This document shows positions 20,355 through 33,106 of a stretch of DNA of 64,000 bases, piece by piece (within the stretch, counting starts at the first letter, position 1; the number at the start of each line of letters is the position of its first letter). The position numbers and the translations under genes were made by a program. The notes under the pieces were generated by a model. That model was not told the origin of the DNA and made no database searches. It worked only from the letters and a program-made list of their open reading frames with translations. Source of the stretch: Henckelia pumila (Eukaryota; Streptophyta; Magnoliopsida; Lamiales; Gesneriaceae). Location of the stretch: contig NC_133120.1 of NCBI RefSeq assembly GCF_033568475.1, forward strand, positions 169,911,991 through 169,975,990. The letters are read 5' to 3'.

Positions 20355-23300
20355 ATGGCCTCTTCTTCTTCGTCCTACACCGCCACAGCTCGCTTCTCCT
20401 CTCATTCCCATTCGCCTCCCATTTTACCCCTTAAATTCAGCAAAATTACACCTCGTTGCCATCCACGTTTTCCTTCCATAGTTTGTACGGTGGCCAAACC
20501 ACAAGAAATGGCGGCGGAAATTGACACGGCGGCGCTGCAGCGGCCAGACTCCTTCGGCCGGTTCGGAAAGTTTGGCGGGAAGTACGTTCCGGAAACTTTA
20601 ATGCACGCCCTCATTGAGCTCGAGGAGGCCTTCAAATCCCTTGCTACGGATGATGGGTTTCAGGTTTTGGTTGCTCCCCTTTTGTAAAAGTTAGGATTTT
20701 TTTTCGTCTTTTTAATTATTGCCTGTCATTGGAAAAGCAATCGGATAGTGATTATTGAATATTTTGTTCAAAGAATCACGTGGTATTATGCATTGTGATT
20801 TTGAAGATGCTTTTTTCATGTTTGTTTTATGTCCTGGAAAGGTAATAGAACTGACATAGGGAATGAAAAGGTGTTTTAGCATAGTTCAGAAACAAAGTTG
20901 CTACAATTTTTCTTTTGCTATGTAATGGCCAATGTTTTAAGAGCTCAATATGTTTAAGAACCAAAGGAATTAAACTTTTTTTATCTTTGTGAATTCTATG
21001 ACTTCAGAATGATAGTCGGTCAAAAGACAACAGATACATTTGTAGCAAGGTACATGGTCAAGTTCACGAATCACGACTATCTGATGGCATAGTTTTCTTG
21101 CTTTGAACCCATAGTTTCCATTCATGTGCATGGTTCAAGTCTATTCTGCACTTTCTTTCTTCACCAATGATAAATTAGATTTGAGTAGCTTTGCATGTTT
21201 ACTTATGAAATGGGTAATTGCTATGCATTTTGGGTTTAGGACTCTTATGTCAATCCAAAACTGACGTGATTATTCTTGCTAGCTTATGACTGTAGAGTAA
21301 CGTATCCACCAGAGTTAAAGAATAAATCTTACTTAGAGTTTAAGAGAAATTAGATTAGGATGTAACATTGGAAAGTCAGATCATATTTAAGTGAGGAGGA
21401 GGGTGCAGCAATTCTTTAAAACTTTGAGTATAATGATTTTCCGGATCAATTTCAGAAAGAGCTAGATGGGATATTGAAAGACTATGTTGGAAGGGAAAGC
21501 CCACTTTACTTTGCAGAGCGGCTTTCAGAACACTATAAGCGCGCTGATGGAAAGGGACCTCATATATACCTTAAAAGGGAAGACCTTAATCACACCGGGG
21601 CTCACAAAATCAACAATGCGGTAGCACAAGCTTTGCTTGCCAAGCGTCTGGGTAAGAAGCGTATTATTGCTGAAACTGGAGCTGGTCAGCATGGAGTTGC
21701 CACAGCTACTGTTTGTGCTCGGTTTGGTCTGCAGTGTGTTGTTTACATGGGTGCTCAGGATATGGAGAGACAAGCACTTAATGTCTTTAGAATGCGGCTT
21801 CTTGGTGCCGAGGTTTGTTACTCTAGCATCTTGTACCAGTTTTTAAAAACTTTCCAGCTGTTTTAACCAAGATGTGCATGTGGCATTTGCTTTTCATGGA
21901 ATGATTCCTTTTAAATTTCTATGTTGCGATGATTGGTGTTGTGAGGGCATATATTCTATTGCAATAAAATACTATTTAATGAGGTGGGCTGGCTTGAAGT
22001 TGTCAGCCCTCTGTTCATGTGCTCGTTAGGATACTGGTGAGCAGCAGTAACTGACTCAGATATCTTTTATGATGTTTGGTTTTGTTTTTGAAACTAATAT
22101 CATAGAGTTATCCTCACGGTTAAGGGATATGTAAAAATTATCAGTTTGATCAGTTTCATGAATAAACACGCAACTTTCTTAAATTTCTCTAGTGTTTTGA
22201 CTTTTGAGGTCCCAATTACTAATTACAATCGTCACCAATGGACATTAAAAGTTTGTTTCTTAAATTTTCTTGTGAGGAACTGCAAAATTTATTCATGCAT
22301 TTTAGTTGCTTTTTCGTTTCTTCAGTGGCCTTTTCCAGTTAGTATTCCTGCTTTTTGTTTAATTTTCCGGCTTGTAGGTTAGAGCCGTTCACTCTGGGAC
22401 TGCCACACTGAAGGATGCTACATCTGAAGCTATCAGGGACTGGGTCACTAATGTGGAATCAACTCACTACATACTTGGATCCGTTGCTGGGCCTCATCCC
22501 TATCCTATGATGGTAAGGGAATTTCATGCAGTGATTGGTAAAGAAACAAGGAAACAGGCATTGGAAAAATGGGGTGGGAAACCTGATGTGCTTGTTGCAT
22601 GTGTTGGTGGAGGTTCAAATGCTATGGGGCTATTTCATGAATTTGTCGATGACAGAGGTGTGAGATTGATTGGAGTGGAGGCAGCAGGTTTTGGCTTAGA
22701 TAGTGGTAAACATGCTGCCACACTGACTAAAGGAGAGGTTGGAGTTCTTCATGGAGCTATGAGCTACTTGTTGCAGGATGAAGATGGGCAAATAATTGAG
22801 CCACATTCTATAAGTGCTGGGTAAAAGTATTCGTGTTAGCATCTTTTTATTTAAAGTGATGACATATTTTCTTTCACTAATAAATACTTCTTGATGGCTT
22901 TTATAGTCTGGATTACCCTGGAGTTGGACCGGAGCACAGCTTTCTGAAAGATATTGGACGGGCAGAGTACTACAGTATCACCGATGAGGAAGCTTTACAA
23001 GGTGAGAAATGATGGCTACATTTTATTTTGATCTCTATATTGATGTAGTGTGTGTGGTTGTCCGTTCCTTATCGAACTCTAATGATGGAACTAAAAAGCA
23101 AGGCTCCTTTCATTTAGACAGAATGAAGGCCATTAACTGATGTCAAATCTCTGCTTTGAATGTCGGTTCATATGCTCATGTATTTGAAATAACTTGAGGC
23201 ATATTTATTATGCATGAGATATTCATCCGTATACTGCAAATCTGAAGTGACAATCTCGTCTGTTTTTTTCTCACGGCTTATTCGACCTATATTTGCAGCC

Positions 23301-23474
23301 TTTCAGAGACTAGCTAGGCTAGAGGGCATTATACCTGCCCTGGAGACATCCCATGCACTGGCTTATCTGGAGAAGCTATGCCCAGAGCTTCCTGATGGAA
23401 CTAAGGTTGTCCTCAACTGCAGTGGTAGAGGAGACAAGGATGTTCACACGGTCAATAAGTATTTGGATGTTTAA
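20355..23474 (+). CDS. TSB: Tryptophan synthase beta subunit, plastid precursor
   Basis: Five exons join in frame: 20355-20663, 21456-21812, 22378-22820, 22907-23001 and 23299-23474, all with GT/AG introns, giving 459 aa, the usual length for plant TSB. The protein condenses indole and serine to tryptophan in the plastid as a PLP enzyme paired with the alpha subunit. A serine-rich transit peptide occupies about residues 1-50. Next come [11 protein letters not shown], the PLP lysine in GAHKINNA (K154), ETGAGQHG, and the phosphate-binding GGGSNAMG. The C-terminal SGRGDKDV is also present. No lesion is visible. Only 75 bp of original 5' sequence remain before the retrotransposon nest, which may have changed its promoter. 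Confidence 0.97.
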
Positions 23475-24388
23475 ACGTCTCTTTCCGACAAGCAAGAATA
23501 TGGACTCATTGGAAAAAAAAAACTGAGGAAATCAGCTGAGCTATATCTGCGCGTCAAGAATATCCTTTTGTTGTCTGGATTGATCCACTGTATTCATTTT
23601 AACCATACAAAGTACTAAAATAGTGCATCACAGTCATGTTGAGCCTTTGTCAAAGAAAAATCTGCAGGTTAATTATGTAGTTTGGATTCTGATAAGAATC
23701 TTTTGGAGTTGTAGTTTGAAGACTTGGTTTTTAGTGCTTATGTTTTGAAGCATTTTCTGAATGAAAAAAACGCGTTTTTTAAAAATAAAAAATAAAAAAT
23801 CAGAATGCAGTAGCAGTCTCCTTGACAGAATACGTTCTTGGTTATTGTTATGGGTTTTATTTTTTATTTATATTTATTTTTTAATTAGTTGTTGGACTCA
23901 AAATTGTCTTAGGGAGTTTTTTTTTTAAAGATTATGTTTTTTGAGGAGTGGCTAAATTTTATAGATTGTTAAGAAGAGCCAGGAAAAAAATCAGAACTAG
24001 GCTATGTTTGAAAATAAGAATGGGAAATCGAAATTTAATGAATGTAAAAAGAAATTTTAAATTAAACAAAAATATTGATGTAAGAGTGTTCAGAAAAAAA
24101 TTCATTCATTTGCAAAAATACCAAATTAATTTTGTAGGATCAAAATTCAGATCAACTTTCGAATTTGGATTAAATTAAGCAAACGTAGCACAAAATTTCC
24201 GAAATTAATGTTTAAAAAAAAAACATATACACACACGCTCTATTTCTCTCTCTAGGGGTTGATGTTAATCAAACTATCAAAGCATTATAATTAACTGTAG
24301 TAACAGAATAATTATCTATGTCCATTTTTTGGTTGTTTCTACTTAAGAACAAGTATTATGTAAATAAATAATCACTGCGGTATACACT
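23475..24388 (+). other. 3' flank of TSB, no gene seen
   Basis: The first 250 bp or so are probably TSB 3' UTR. The rest is AT-rich with homopolymer runs and contains no convincing ORF, RNA gene or element end. Confidence 0.5.
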
Positions 24389-24391
24389 TTA

Positions 24392-25205
24392 GGCCATCTC
24401 CAGCAGCACACAAAAATAGTGTGCTGCAGGAAAATGACGTAGAAATATTCTTCAGCAGCCAACTCTATTTTAATGTAATTTTTGTGTTGTGAACAGTGCA
24501 ACTCCAAATTATTAGTTTTTTTAAAATTTTCATTTTCTTTCCTTTTTGTTTTGTTATTTTATGATTTATTTGTTTATTTTATTTATTTCGTTATTTTTTC
24601 CTTTTTTTAGAATCTATATATTATTTGTATTTCAAAAAACATTAATAATATTTTACATATTATTTTTAGAATAATTCGTGGCATATATGATAAAAAAAAA
24701 TTAACATAGGATAATTAATATTTTATAACAAACTTACATCTTAAAACGAAATTACAAATTTAAAATACCGAAAATACATTAATGTAAATTACATTGATTA
24801 CCACATTAATTTTGTTGTTATTTCATTCAAATTCAAAAATATTATTCAATAAAAGTATATACGAATTCATATAAGTTTTAATTAAATTTACCAAATTAAT
24901 TTATATATTATTTAATAAAGTATATACGAATTCATATAATTTTTAATTAAATTTACCAAATTAATTTATATAATACTTAATAAAGTATATATGAATTCAT
25001 ATAATTTTAAATTAAATTTATCAAATTAATTTATATAATAAAAATAAATTATAACATATATGTAAAAATAAAGAATATTATGAAATATTCTTTCGGCGTA
25101 GAAATTTGGTGAAGACCGCTCAAAATGAAATATTATGTGAACTATATTTAACATAATAATAGTGTGCATGTGACAATATTTTAGTGTCAACTGCTGGAGA
25201 TGGTC
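24392..25205. mobile_element. Non-autonomous PIF/Harbinger-type MITE
   Basis: The 814-bp AT-rich element has terminal inverted repeats GGCCATCTCCAGCAG and CTGCTGGAGATGGTC with one mismatch. It is flanked by TTA target duplications (24389-24391 and 25206-25208), the hallmark of Tourist/Harbinger elements. It has no coding capacity. An internal AT-rich unit of about 80 bp (ACGAATTCATATAA...) is repeated near 24860, 24925 and 24990. Confidence 0.85.
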
Positions 25206-26068
25206 TTACAATGCGTACACAGAGTAAGATGTAAAAATTATGTCACTTCAACACAACATATGATATTAGCACGTTATTTTTATGTTAAAATATATGAAAC
25301 TTTGTTAATATAATATAATTATTATTATAAATTAAATAAATACATTTTGAACATTTTCAAATATTATTTCATGCAAATAGTTCACAAATATGTTGAAAGT
25401 TTTCGAGGAACATTTCGTCATGAACTCGTGTACTTGAATTTTGGGGATAATTCCTAAATATATCTCTCTAGTTTTGTTATCGAGCCAATTATATCCCTTT
25501 TGTTTTTCGTATCCTGAAAATATCTCTTATCAATTAAAAAGTGTCTCGAACATGTCCTTGAAACTAAATAATACTTATTCTGCCCTTTATTTCCCAACAT
25601 TATTAAAATTATGCATAAGCCCATCATGCTTCCGTAAGATTAATTAAAATTAAATACCTCTTTGACCATAATGTCGTCGGGTCATACCTGCCGAATTTTA
25701 CGAAGTGCTCCTCACACTCAACCACGCAGTCGCAACACATGGTTTCTGCACAAGCTCCTTCAACAATATCCAGCACAGCCTTAATTCGTTTTCTACCTTA
25801 AGGCGTATGGTATATAAAATTAATTATAAAATATAAGCATGGATGAACAAGAGACTTAGAAAATTTATTCAGACAACATATTATTAAATAAATCAACCTC
25901 TTTTGAAGAGGAAGAGATAACTAATTTAGCTACTCATAGTAGCCTTGTTCTTGAAATACATAAAACAGAAATTTAACACAAACTTAGAAAGAGAAATATT
26001 ACAATAAATTTTATTTCGTAAGAAAATTAAAGGGAATGATTGATGTCTTCAGCTTCCTCAAAATCCTG

Positions 26069-26076
26069 TATTTATA
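26069..26076 (-). promoter_or_regulatory. TATA box of the pararetrovirus pregenomic promoter
   Basis: TATAAATA on the minus strand, inside GGCTATAAATACAGG, lies after the last ORF, where caulimovirids carry the promoter of the full-length RNA. The leader would run left from here. Confidence 0.6.
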
Positions 26077-26405
26077 GCCGAAGTTCCACTCGTTTCACCG
26101 AGAAACTTCAGGGAATCTTACAGCTGTCTTGAATTCTTTATGCCATTATTGATGACATCTTTTGCTAGTGGGAGAGTCACATGCTCGATGACATCTTTTA
26201 CTAGTGGAGGAATCACATTCTTGACTTTTTCTTTTGGATTTATTCTTCTCACATGTCTTCTTTATTGTTGTCGGGACATCTTTTGCTTTTGCAGTGGGCC
26301 CCTGGGAAAACGCGGTTTTGGTGGTCCATGTCCACCTTTGCTTGTCTCGGAAAAATCTTTTCGATCCGTTCGGGGTTTGAAGGTTTTTCCGAATTCTGGC
26401 TCCTT

Positions 26406-27634
26406 CTAGTTTGGACATTCGGGGCAGATATTCTCTGACCATCTTTCGATATGAGCCATGTTACAAAATTTTCGGTGAGTTTCTTTACTCCATGAAAGCT
26501 TGTTGTTCCACAAAAAGTTTCTCTTCTTTTCGAAGAGTTCTTCCGCAAAAGCTGTAGTTTTTCCTGTCATTGTGTTTAAAATGAATGATCCGTTCACAGA
26601 ATTTTGATAAAATTTGAAAGGAAACTTGACCTTATCCATCTCGGTGAGACAAACCCAAATACCCCATACCCTTCTGGTTGAAATTTCATTTTCTTCAAAA
26701 GTGGACACTAATTGTATTTTTTCAGATATAGGATCCTTGATAAATCTTTGATTATTCATGTCAGGTCTCCTTAGCTTGATGAAATGAAAGGGCTCGTGTG
26801 ATCCTTTCCCTGTTGGTTCTGAAGTTGCACTAAAGAAGTATAACTCGAGCATATCTCCTCTGGACAAATGGTCATTATTTGCCCATGTTTCTTGGACTGC
26901 TTCTTGAATCCATTTTGGTAGTTGTGATATTTCCTGGAAGCCTGATGAAGTTGTATAAACTGAGACTAGAGCCCCAAATTCATACCATAGCTTTACATCC
27001 TTAGGATTGACATTGTTTTTTAGCCAAACCCTTGGATATATTCCTGCAACATCAACTCTGCAAGTGATCGGGTTGATTTCACTTCTTGTGCTTAATTTCT
27101 CCCATCTTTGTTAATAAACCTGAAATGGAGAAGTGACAGCTGGGTTAGTATCGATCTTAGATTTGTCCTTGTTAGTGTGGGGCCTAAGATTGATCTCTTC
27201 CTCTTTTACTCCAGAGGTGGAGGGTTGACTTGATGAGTTATCATCATCAATTATTGCTTTATCTAGATCATCAAAAGCTGATGATAGATTAGCGCTTGTT
27301 TCTTGAGTATTAGAATCCTCAACATATTGTTTTATAACTGGTGGCTGTATTTCTTGTTCTTGTAAAACCAATGGTTTTAACATTTCTTGTTTTTGAGAAA
27401 CCAGTGGTTTTCTATGGCACGCATAATTGGCCCTTGAATAGCAGCCCATAGTTGAGTTTGAGCTTGCATACATCCTGTGATTCGATTGGATACTTTGATC
27501 CGATCAGCTTGTTGTAACCTGCCCGCCATATCGACACTTATGACAAGCTGGTTGAACTCGGTTTGAAGCAGTCCAAGGTGTTCCCTGAGATGCCTCTGCA
27601 TTTTCATGATGGAATCTACGTCACTTCCTTTCAT
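26406..27634 (-). pseudogene. Last ORF of the pararetrovirus, in the transactivator position
   Basis: Fragments at 27634-27377, 27473-27111 and 26867-26406 read as one broken protein. The first part is helical and glutamine-rich (MKMQRHLREHLGLLQTEF). A low-complexity acidic and serine-rich middle follows, then a globular part (GIYPRVWLKNNVNP, EPFHFIKLRRPDM, RVWGIWVCL). There is a stop near 27112 and a frame change near 27400. By position it may correspond to the inclusion-body or translation transactivator proteins of caulimovirids, but I see no decisive motif and the identification is tentative. Confidence 0.4.
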
Positions 27635-27716
27635 CTCTTGTTAAAACATCTGCAAGAATATTTTCATGAAATTTAATAATAATAATATCAAAAATATAAT
27701 TTTGACATAAAACTTG

Positions 27717-29644
27717 TCATCTTAATAACCTAGCTTTCTCAAGTTTAGATTCAATCGTATTCCTTAGGAAAGCTTTTACCTGAGTGTTATCAACCTTCAA
27801 AGTGAATTTTTTAGCAAGTAAAAATAATGGCCATTTTTCGAAAGTCCTTTTAACTGCATAAAATTCCTTCTCGTTGATATGCCATCTGATAGCTTCAGAT
27901 TCTGAAAAAAGACCGCTACAGTATCTGCATAGTATTTCTCCATCCGGAGTGATCTTAGTAAGCACTACTGCCCACCATTCGTCACTAGCATCCGTAAATA
28001 ACACCAAATCATCTTCATCCACGGGTATAGCCATTTTTGGGAGATTCTTACATATCTCCTTTAATTGGTTCACCTTTAGTATGGTCATCGGTCCATATAA
28101 ACCTTGCATCCTTTTTTAACAAAGGGCTGAACACCTTTCTGTACATTGCCAGATTGTTTATGAACATCCCTGCAAAATTAACTACTCCTAGAAAACTTTG
28201 GAGTTGTTTTACATCTTTGAATTTATCTGGAAAATTCTTTACCTTTTTTACAATATGTGGTTGTAGAATTATTCCAGTTTCATCAATCTCAATCCCAAGG
28301 AATTTAATTTTTCTTGTTGCTATGACTGCTTTCTTTTCAGATAAAACCAATTCTTTTTGTTTACAAATTTTAGAGAAAATCTCTAAATGTTTAACATGTT
28401 CATCTATGTTTTTTGATGCCATCAGAATATCATCAATATAAACAAACATGAAGTTGAAATAATCTTTAAAAAGATTATCCATTTTTTTTTTGAAATATTT
28501 GGGGTGCATTAGTCAATCTCATAGGCATAACTTCCCAGATATAATGTCCTTGTGATGTAGAGAAGGCTGTGAATTTCTTACTGCCTTCTTCGATTCGAAT
28601 CTGGTAAAATCCAGACTTACAATCAAATTTTGAGAACACTTTAGCATTTCGTACACAGCTAATTAGATGTTCTCTACTGGGTATGAAGTACCCATCAAAC
28701 TCCAGGATTTTATTAATACTTTGGTAGTTAATAACTAACCTGGGTTTCCCTCTTTTTATTTCACCATGATTTTTGACCAGAAAACCTGGGATGCTATATG
28801 GTGAAACTCCTTCTTTGATTAGAACAAGGTCCAAATGTTCCTTGATAATCATTCTCATATCCCTTTGATCTGTTATGTTCATTGGGATAGGCTTATATCT
28901 GACAAATTCATACTCTTTGCCTTCCTTTAGAGTAAGATTGACTTTGAGTTGATTTCTATCCCACCATGCCAAAGGATGCTCATTGTAACTTTCTTTGAGC
29001 CTCTTTTTGACATCTTCAAGGGATACCTTATTTTTTAACTCTATATCTCTATGATTTAGAGTTACTTTGAGAAGCTCCATATCCTCTGTTTGGAGTTCTT
29101 GTTCTGTTGTTATTTTCAACATGGTTTCTCCAAACCTTCTTGGATCTTTCATTTTTGGGTGAAAAAGTTGTCCTTTATCACCACGCTGGCTGCGAAATAT
29201 TATCGGCAATTGTCGATAAAAAGCAACCTTGAGTCGTTGAACGATAATTTTATGATCACAAATTGTAGTGAACATAAGTCTTCCTGACTCGTTGTCTTGT
29301 GTGTACTTCTTAAACATTTGTAAGAAGTTATTTTCTAACAGGATATCTGCTCCTGTATCATGGAAATAGATTGGTGGTGTCTTTACCTTGTACCAGTGTG
29401 TTTGACCTGCTCCTTCCATAAGGATCTCTGCTTGTTTTATTCCTTTGCAAGGAATTAAAATTCTTCGAGAGAAATCTCGTCCAGCAATTTTTGGCAATTC
29501 TTCTTCACATTCTTCAGGAAAGACTCCTCTTTTTGCTGTACAAATTCCTGCTCCCGAGTCAATATAAGCTGAAAAGTATTCAGCCTTATATTGTTCATAC
29601 AACATACCTATCGGAATGTATATGGAGAAAGGACTTGTCGTCAT
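27717..29644 (-). pseudogene. Pararetrovirus protease, reverse transcriptase and RNase H
   Basis: Three overlapping frames cover the replicase. 29644-28475 has the aspartic protease motif (YIDSGAGICTAK) and the first half of the reverse transcriptase. 28509-28048 has the YIDD active site (FVYIDDILMAS) and thumb. 28109-27717 has RNase H (VLFTDASDEWW, VDNTQVKAF). The first frame change is in an A run near 28490 and the second near 28075; each is a single-base shift. These breaks prevent production of a full enzyme. The domain order and motifs are typical of Caulimoviridae. Confidence 0.9.
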
Positions 29645-30005
29645 TTTTTAAAGGGATTACTAAATGGCCCCGCCATTTTTAACAGACTATGTTGTAACTC
29701 AGTAATCTGATTAAGACTATTCACTTTTAGTTTTTCTAAGGCTTCAGAAGGTAGAGTATGGTTACTCCTTTCCACTTCTTCAATGCGTTATAGTAAATCA
29801 TGTTCATGACTTATTAATTTCAACAGTTGCTTCTTTCTCTGTTTATAAACAGAGTTTTCGAATTTGATTAAGGGATTGTCCCTTATCCAATTCTCTTGGT
29901 TTTCCATCTCGTAGAATTCTTATTGAATCCTCCAAGTCTTTTCTTTTGCCATAAACTATATTCCTTTTTCAAGGCGTTTCCATGCTTTATGGTCCTCCAG
30001 AAAAT

Positions 30006-31204
30006 CTAGGCCAAGAATGTTCTGATCCACTTCTGTTCTTTGAATTTTCCAAAAATTTGAACTTCCAATTCTCCAATATTTATTAATGCTTGGTAAGTTC
30101 CTGTTACCTGCTGCTCTAAATAGTAAATCGAGTTACAAGGAAATTGTTTCCTGTGACTTGTAATTTCGAATACTATTTTGACTTCTTTCCATCCTTCTGG
30201 AGATCTAAGTTTTTCTATTATTGAAAACTCCTTTTCTTCAGGTGGAATTTCCTGAATAGGAGATTTTTTCCACCTTCGACTTGTCATTCGGTCACATTGG
30301 AAAGATAACCTTCGGGGTTCTATTTTAAGATCTCTGTATAGAACCGGTTTATCTTGTATTTGAATGTCTGTTTCTTGAATTAAAGGAAACTCGATTCTTT
30401 CCGGGTATATTGCTTGAGCAACTTTCCCAAAGATTTCTGGAATTTCGATAAACTCATTTCTAATAAATAATTCAGAATGATGAGTATTAGAAAGAGCATA
30501 TGAAATTTAATAAGTAATAGAATATGGTCTATTACATTCATTCATTAATCTTTTTTCCTTGAAGTTTTGATGCAAAGTCAAGACTCGACTAAAGTCTCTG
30601 TCAGCTAAATTGTAGGCTATTCTTGGATAAATAACTCCTACTATTTTCCCTGCACATAGATTTCCTGAGATCGTACCCAGAACAGCATCTTGTACCCCAT
30701 TCTTTTATCACATAATACGATATCTATGGGTGAATCTATTCCCTCTTTAAAAGTTTCCTTGATCATTATTTGGATTGCTCCAATATGAATCCAAGACATC
30801 GTTCTTGCTACCTCACTTTTCAGCTTCTGCAATTTCTCTCTTACTTCTTCAAAAGGAATTAACTGCATCTCTATTTGATTACTAGTTAACTCCATAGGGA
30901 TTGTCATTTCCCTTCTGGATACTTTGTAAATCAAATGATGTCTTCTTTGTCTAAGCCCTAGGTTGCCTAAGACTCTTTCTACTTGTCCTGCCGAAAATCC
31001 TTGGTACTTCTGTAATGTTGGATTTTCTCTCATAATCCTTTGGACCATATTATAAGATATCGTGGTTTGACTAAAAAATCCAGTCAAACTCTCATGTGTT
31101 TCGTGTCGAAACACTTCTTCTTGATTCTGATTCTGATTCTGATTCATCTTGGTTAAACAATATCTCTTCTTCGTATATACTTTCGTCTGAGGGGATATCC
31201 TCAA
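30006..31204 (-). pseudogene. Pararetrovirus movement protein
   Basis: The segment 31204-30641 contains the core of the 30K movement protein superfamily as seen in caulimovirids (SWIHIGAIQIMIKETF, DSPIDIVLCDKR). A C-terminal remnant continues to 30006 in another frame with stops between. It would have mediated cell-to-cell movement. It is broken by at least one stop near 30640 and a frame change before 30287. Confidence 0.75.
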
Positions 31205-32506
31205 ATTGATATACTTGGACTAGATCTTGAAAGAAGACCGCATCATCCATATATGGTGTTGCTTCAAAAAGTTTAACTCTTTTTTTCTCGTTTTCTGGAC
31301 AGTTTGTAGATATATGACCTCTAGCTCCACATGTCCAGCAATTGCAATCCTTGAAACTTTCACTTGCTCTCGTATGAGTTCTTCTGAAAGTTCTTCTAGA
31401 TGGTGTTCTTCCCCCGCTTTGCGATGAGTTTGTTGCTGGGGATGATCGTGTAGGTCCACTTCTTCTACCTGATCTATAGGATCTGGCCTTTTATTTGGAC
31501 CAAAATGTTCTTGGTTTCCAAGAACTTTTCATTCTTTTATTGTAGGGATTATTTCTGAATTTCTTCCTCTTAAATCCCTGTGATCTATTCCCCATAACCG
31601 TAGGGAGATCATTTTCTCTACAACATAGAGGAGTATGTTTATTAATACCTCTTATTTTCTTATAGTTCTTCTGTAATGCTGCCATATGGCACCATTCCGC
31701 CAATTTACCTTTCAAAAAGGAGGCGCGTCTTGCCAATGTATCAAGATTACCTGGAACGTATTCTTTTATCAGCATTTCTCTCCACGGGCTTGACATTTTT
31801 GCGAAAAATAGCTGAATGGTTACATTTTCTTCAACTCCCGAATTCCATCTATATTTGGTGAATAACATAATATATTCATCAACTAAACATATATCATGTA
31901 ACTCAAGGCTATACAGAGCTTGAGTATATCTTCTTTTTTTCTCTGTATCTTGATTATTGAAATAGTCTACCCCTATGAATTGTGCTTTAAAAAGGGTGGT
32001 CATTCTTCCTCCAATCTCGCTAAGTGATTCTCCTGGATTGATTCATTGGTTTCTGGCATGGTCATTTCCCAAGCTATCTTGACAGATCCCATTAGACCCA
32101 TTTTCAGAAGTTTGATAAATTCTTCTTTGTTGAGATCTAAAGTTCATGCTGCTATTTTCATAGCTGATGTCCAATCATATATGAGATCTTCTCTGTTTTT
32201 GAAGTCCAGAACATCCAGGTTTAACATAAACCCATAAGGATGTATCGGGTCTAAAATAGTTTTTTCATAAGGAGTTTGATGTATTGGTATATTACTCCTT
32301 CTTGATCTGGTTCTGGCTGGATGTGAATTTTCTCCAACATGGAACTCACTATGTGGTTCTTCTGTTTTAACCACATATCTAGGGGGATTTTCTATGGGTT
32401 GTTCACCCTCAGGGGAATTCATTTTTAGATCTACTACTTTGAGATTCGCAAAAGAATCCGCAAGATCTTGTAGATCCTCGATATTTAATCTTTCTAAAGT
32501 AGTCAT
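31100..32506 (-). pseudogene. Pararetrovirus coat protein
   Basis: Fragments at 32506-32144 (acidic N-terminus), 32003-31491 (central capsid region with a basic end) and 31459-31204 (another frame) line up with a caulimovirid coat protein. The diagnostic zinc finger CWTCGARGHISTNC is encoded around 31303-31345, followed by an acidic tail. Stops near 32143 and frame changes split the gene. It may have been fused to the movement protein, since they overlap. Confidence 0.8.
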
Positions 32507-32525
32507 CAGATAGTGTTTTTTTTTT

Positions 32526-33016
32526 ATACTTCCTTTATAATATTAATCATCATTTTATCATCAGTTAAAGGTTTTTGAACCATTTTGGTTTTACCTTTCT
32601 GATGTAACAGAGGTTCGTTACCAAACGAGAGTGGTAACCTTCCTCCTGAATTTCCCTTTCTAGAACTAGACGTTTGTTCTAGATTTACGATTTTGGCTTG
32701 AAGATCCTTTAGAGTTACAAGAATTTCTTTTTGTTTTTTAAGGATTTCTCCAATATGCCGAGGTATTTCATATAGCTGATTACTGTAATATTGTACGGTC
32801 TTTTGAATTTATCTAAGATCTCCGGAGAGTTTAGAAGAATCTGGTGTGATCTCTAGAAATTGAAAATTAGAAATCATATTTCTTAATCTTTTCAGAGAGT
32901 ATATAAGACCTAAGTTTCTTTAAGTTTTGTAAAGAATCTATTTTAAATAGATTCACTTGTTTATGGGATTTCATATAAATGAAACCCTTCTGGTTCAAAC
33001 TCTCGTTTGAATCCAT
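32526..33016 (-). pseudogene. Small pararetrovirus ORFs, virion-associated-protein-like
   Basis: A 49-codon ORF starts MDSNESLNQKGF at about 33016. It is followed by a coiled-coil stretch (IGEILKKQKEILVTLKDLQ) and a basic C-terminus ending before 32526, with a stop between. Coiled coil followed by a basic tail is the plan of caulimovirid virion-associated proteins. The assignment is by layout only. Confidence 0.5.
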
Positions 33017-33090
33017 GGTTTGTTAAAAATCTCTTCCTCAACAAAGAAAAATATGATTTAATGAATAATATAAAGTCTGAATAAAATTAC

Positions 33091-33106
33091 CTAAACTATG
33101 ATACCA
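33091..33106 (-). other. Pararetrovirus primer-binding site
   Basis: The minus strand reads TGGTATCATAGTTTAG. Its first eight bases match the methionine tRNA complement used by caulimovirids, and the rest is diverged. By convention this is genome position 1. Confidence 0.65.

Larger units (their letters stand above)
25800..33106 (-). mobile_element. Endogenous caulimovirid, about one genome length, defective
   Basis: Minus-strand order is primer-binding site, small coiled-coil ORF, coat protein, movement protein, protease-reverse transcriptase-RNase H, a further ORF, then promoter and leader. This is about 7.3 kb, one unit genome. The right end coincides with the tRNA-primed start. The left end is uncertain (near 25.8 kb). 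Coat protein upstream of movement protein recalls cavemo- and solendo-like caulimovirids, but genus cannot be fixed here. Several frameshifts and stops break the genes, so it is a fossil copy. Confidence 0.85.

Noticed and set aside
23948..24178. 76-codon basic ORF downstream of TSB
   Set aside because: Lysine/asparagine-rich translation of AT-rich DNA with no domain and no partner sequence.
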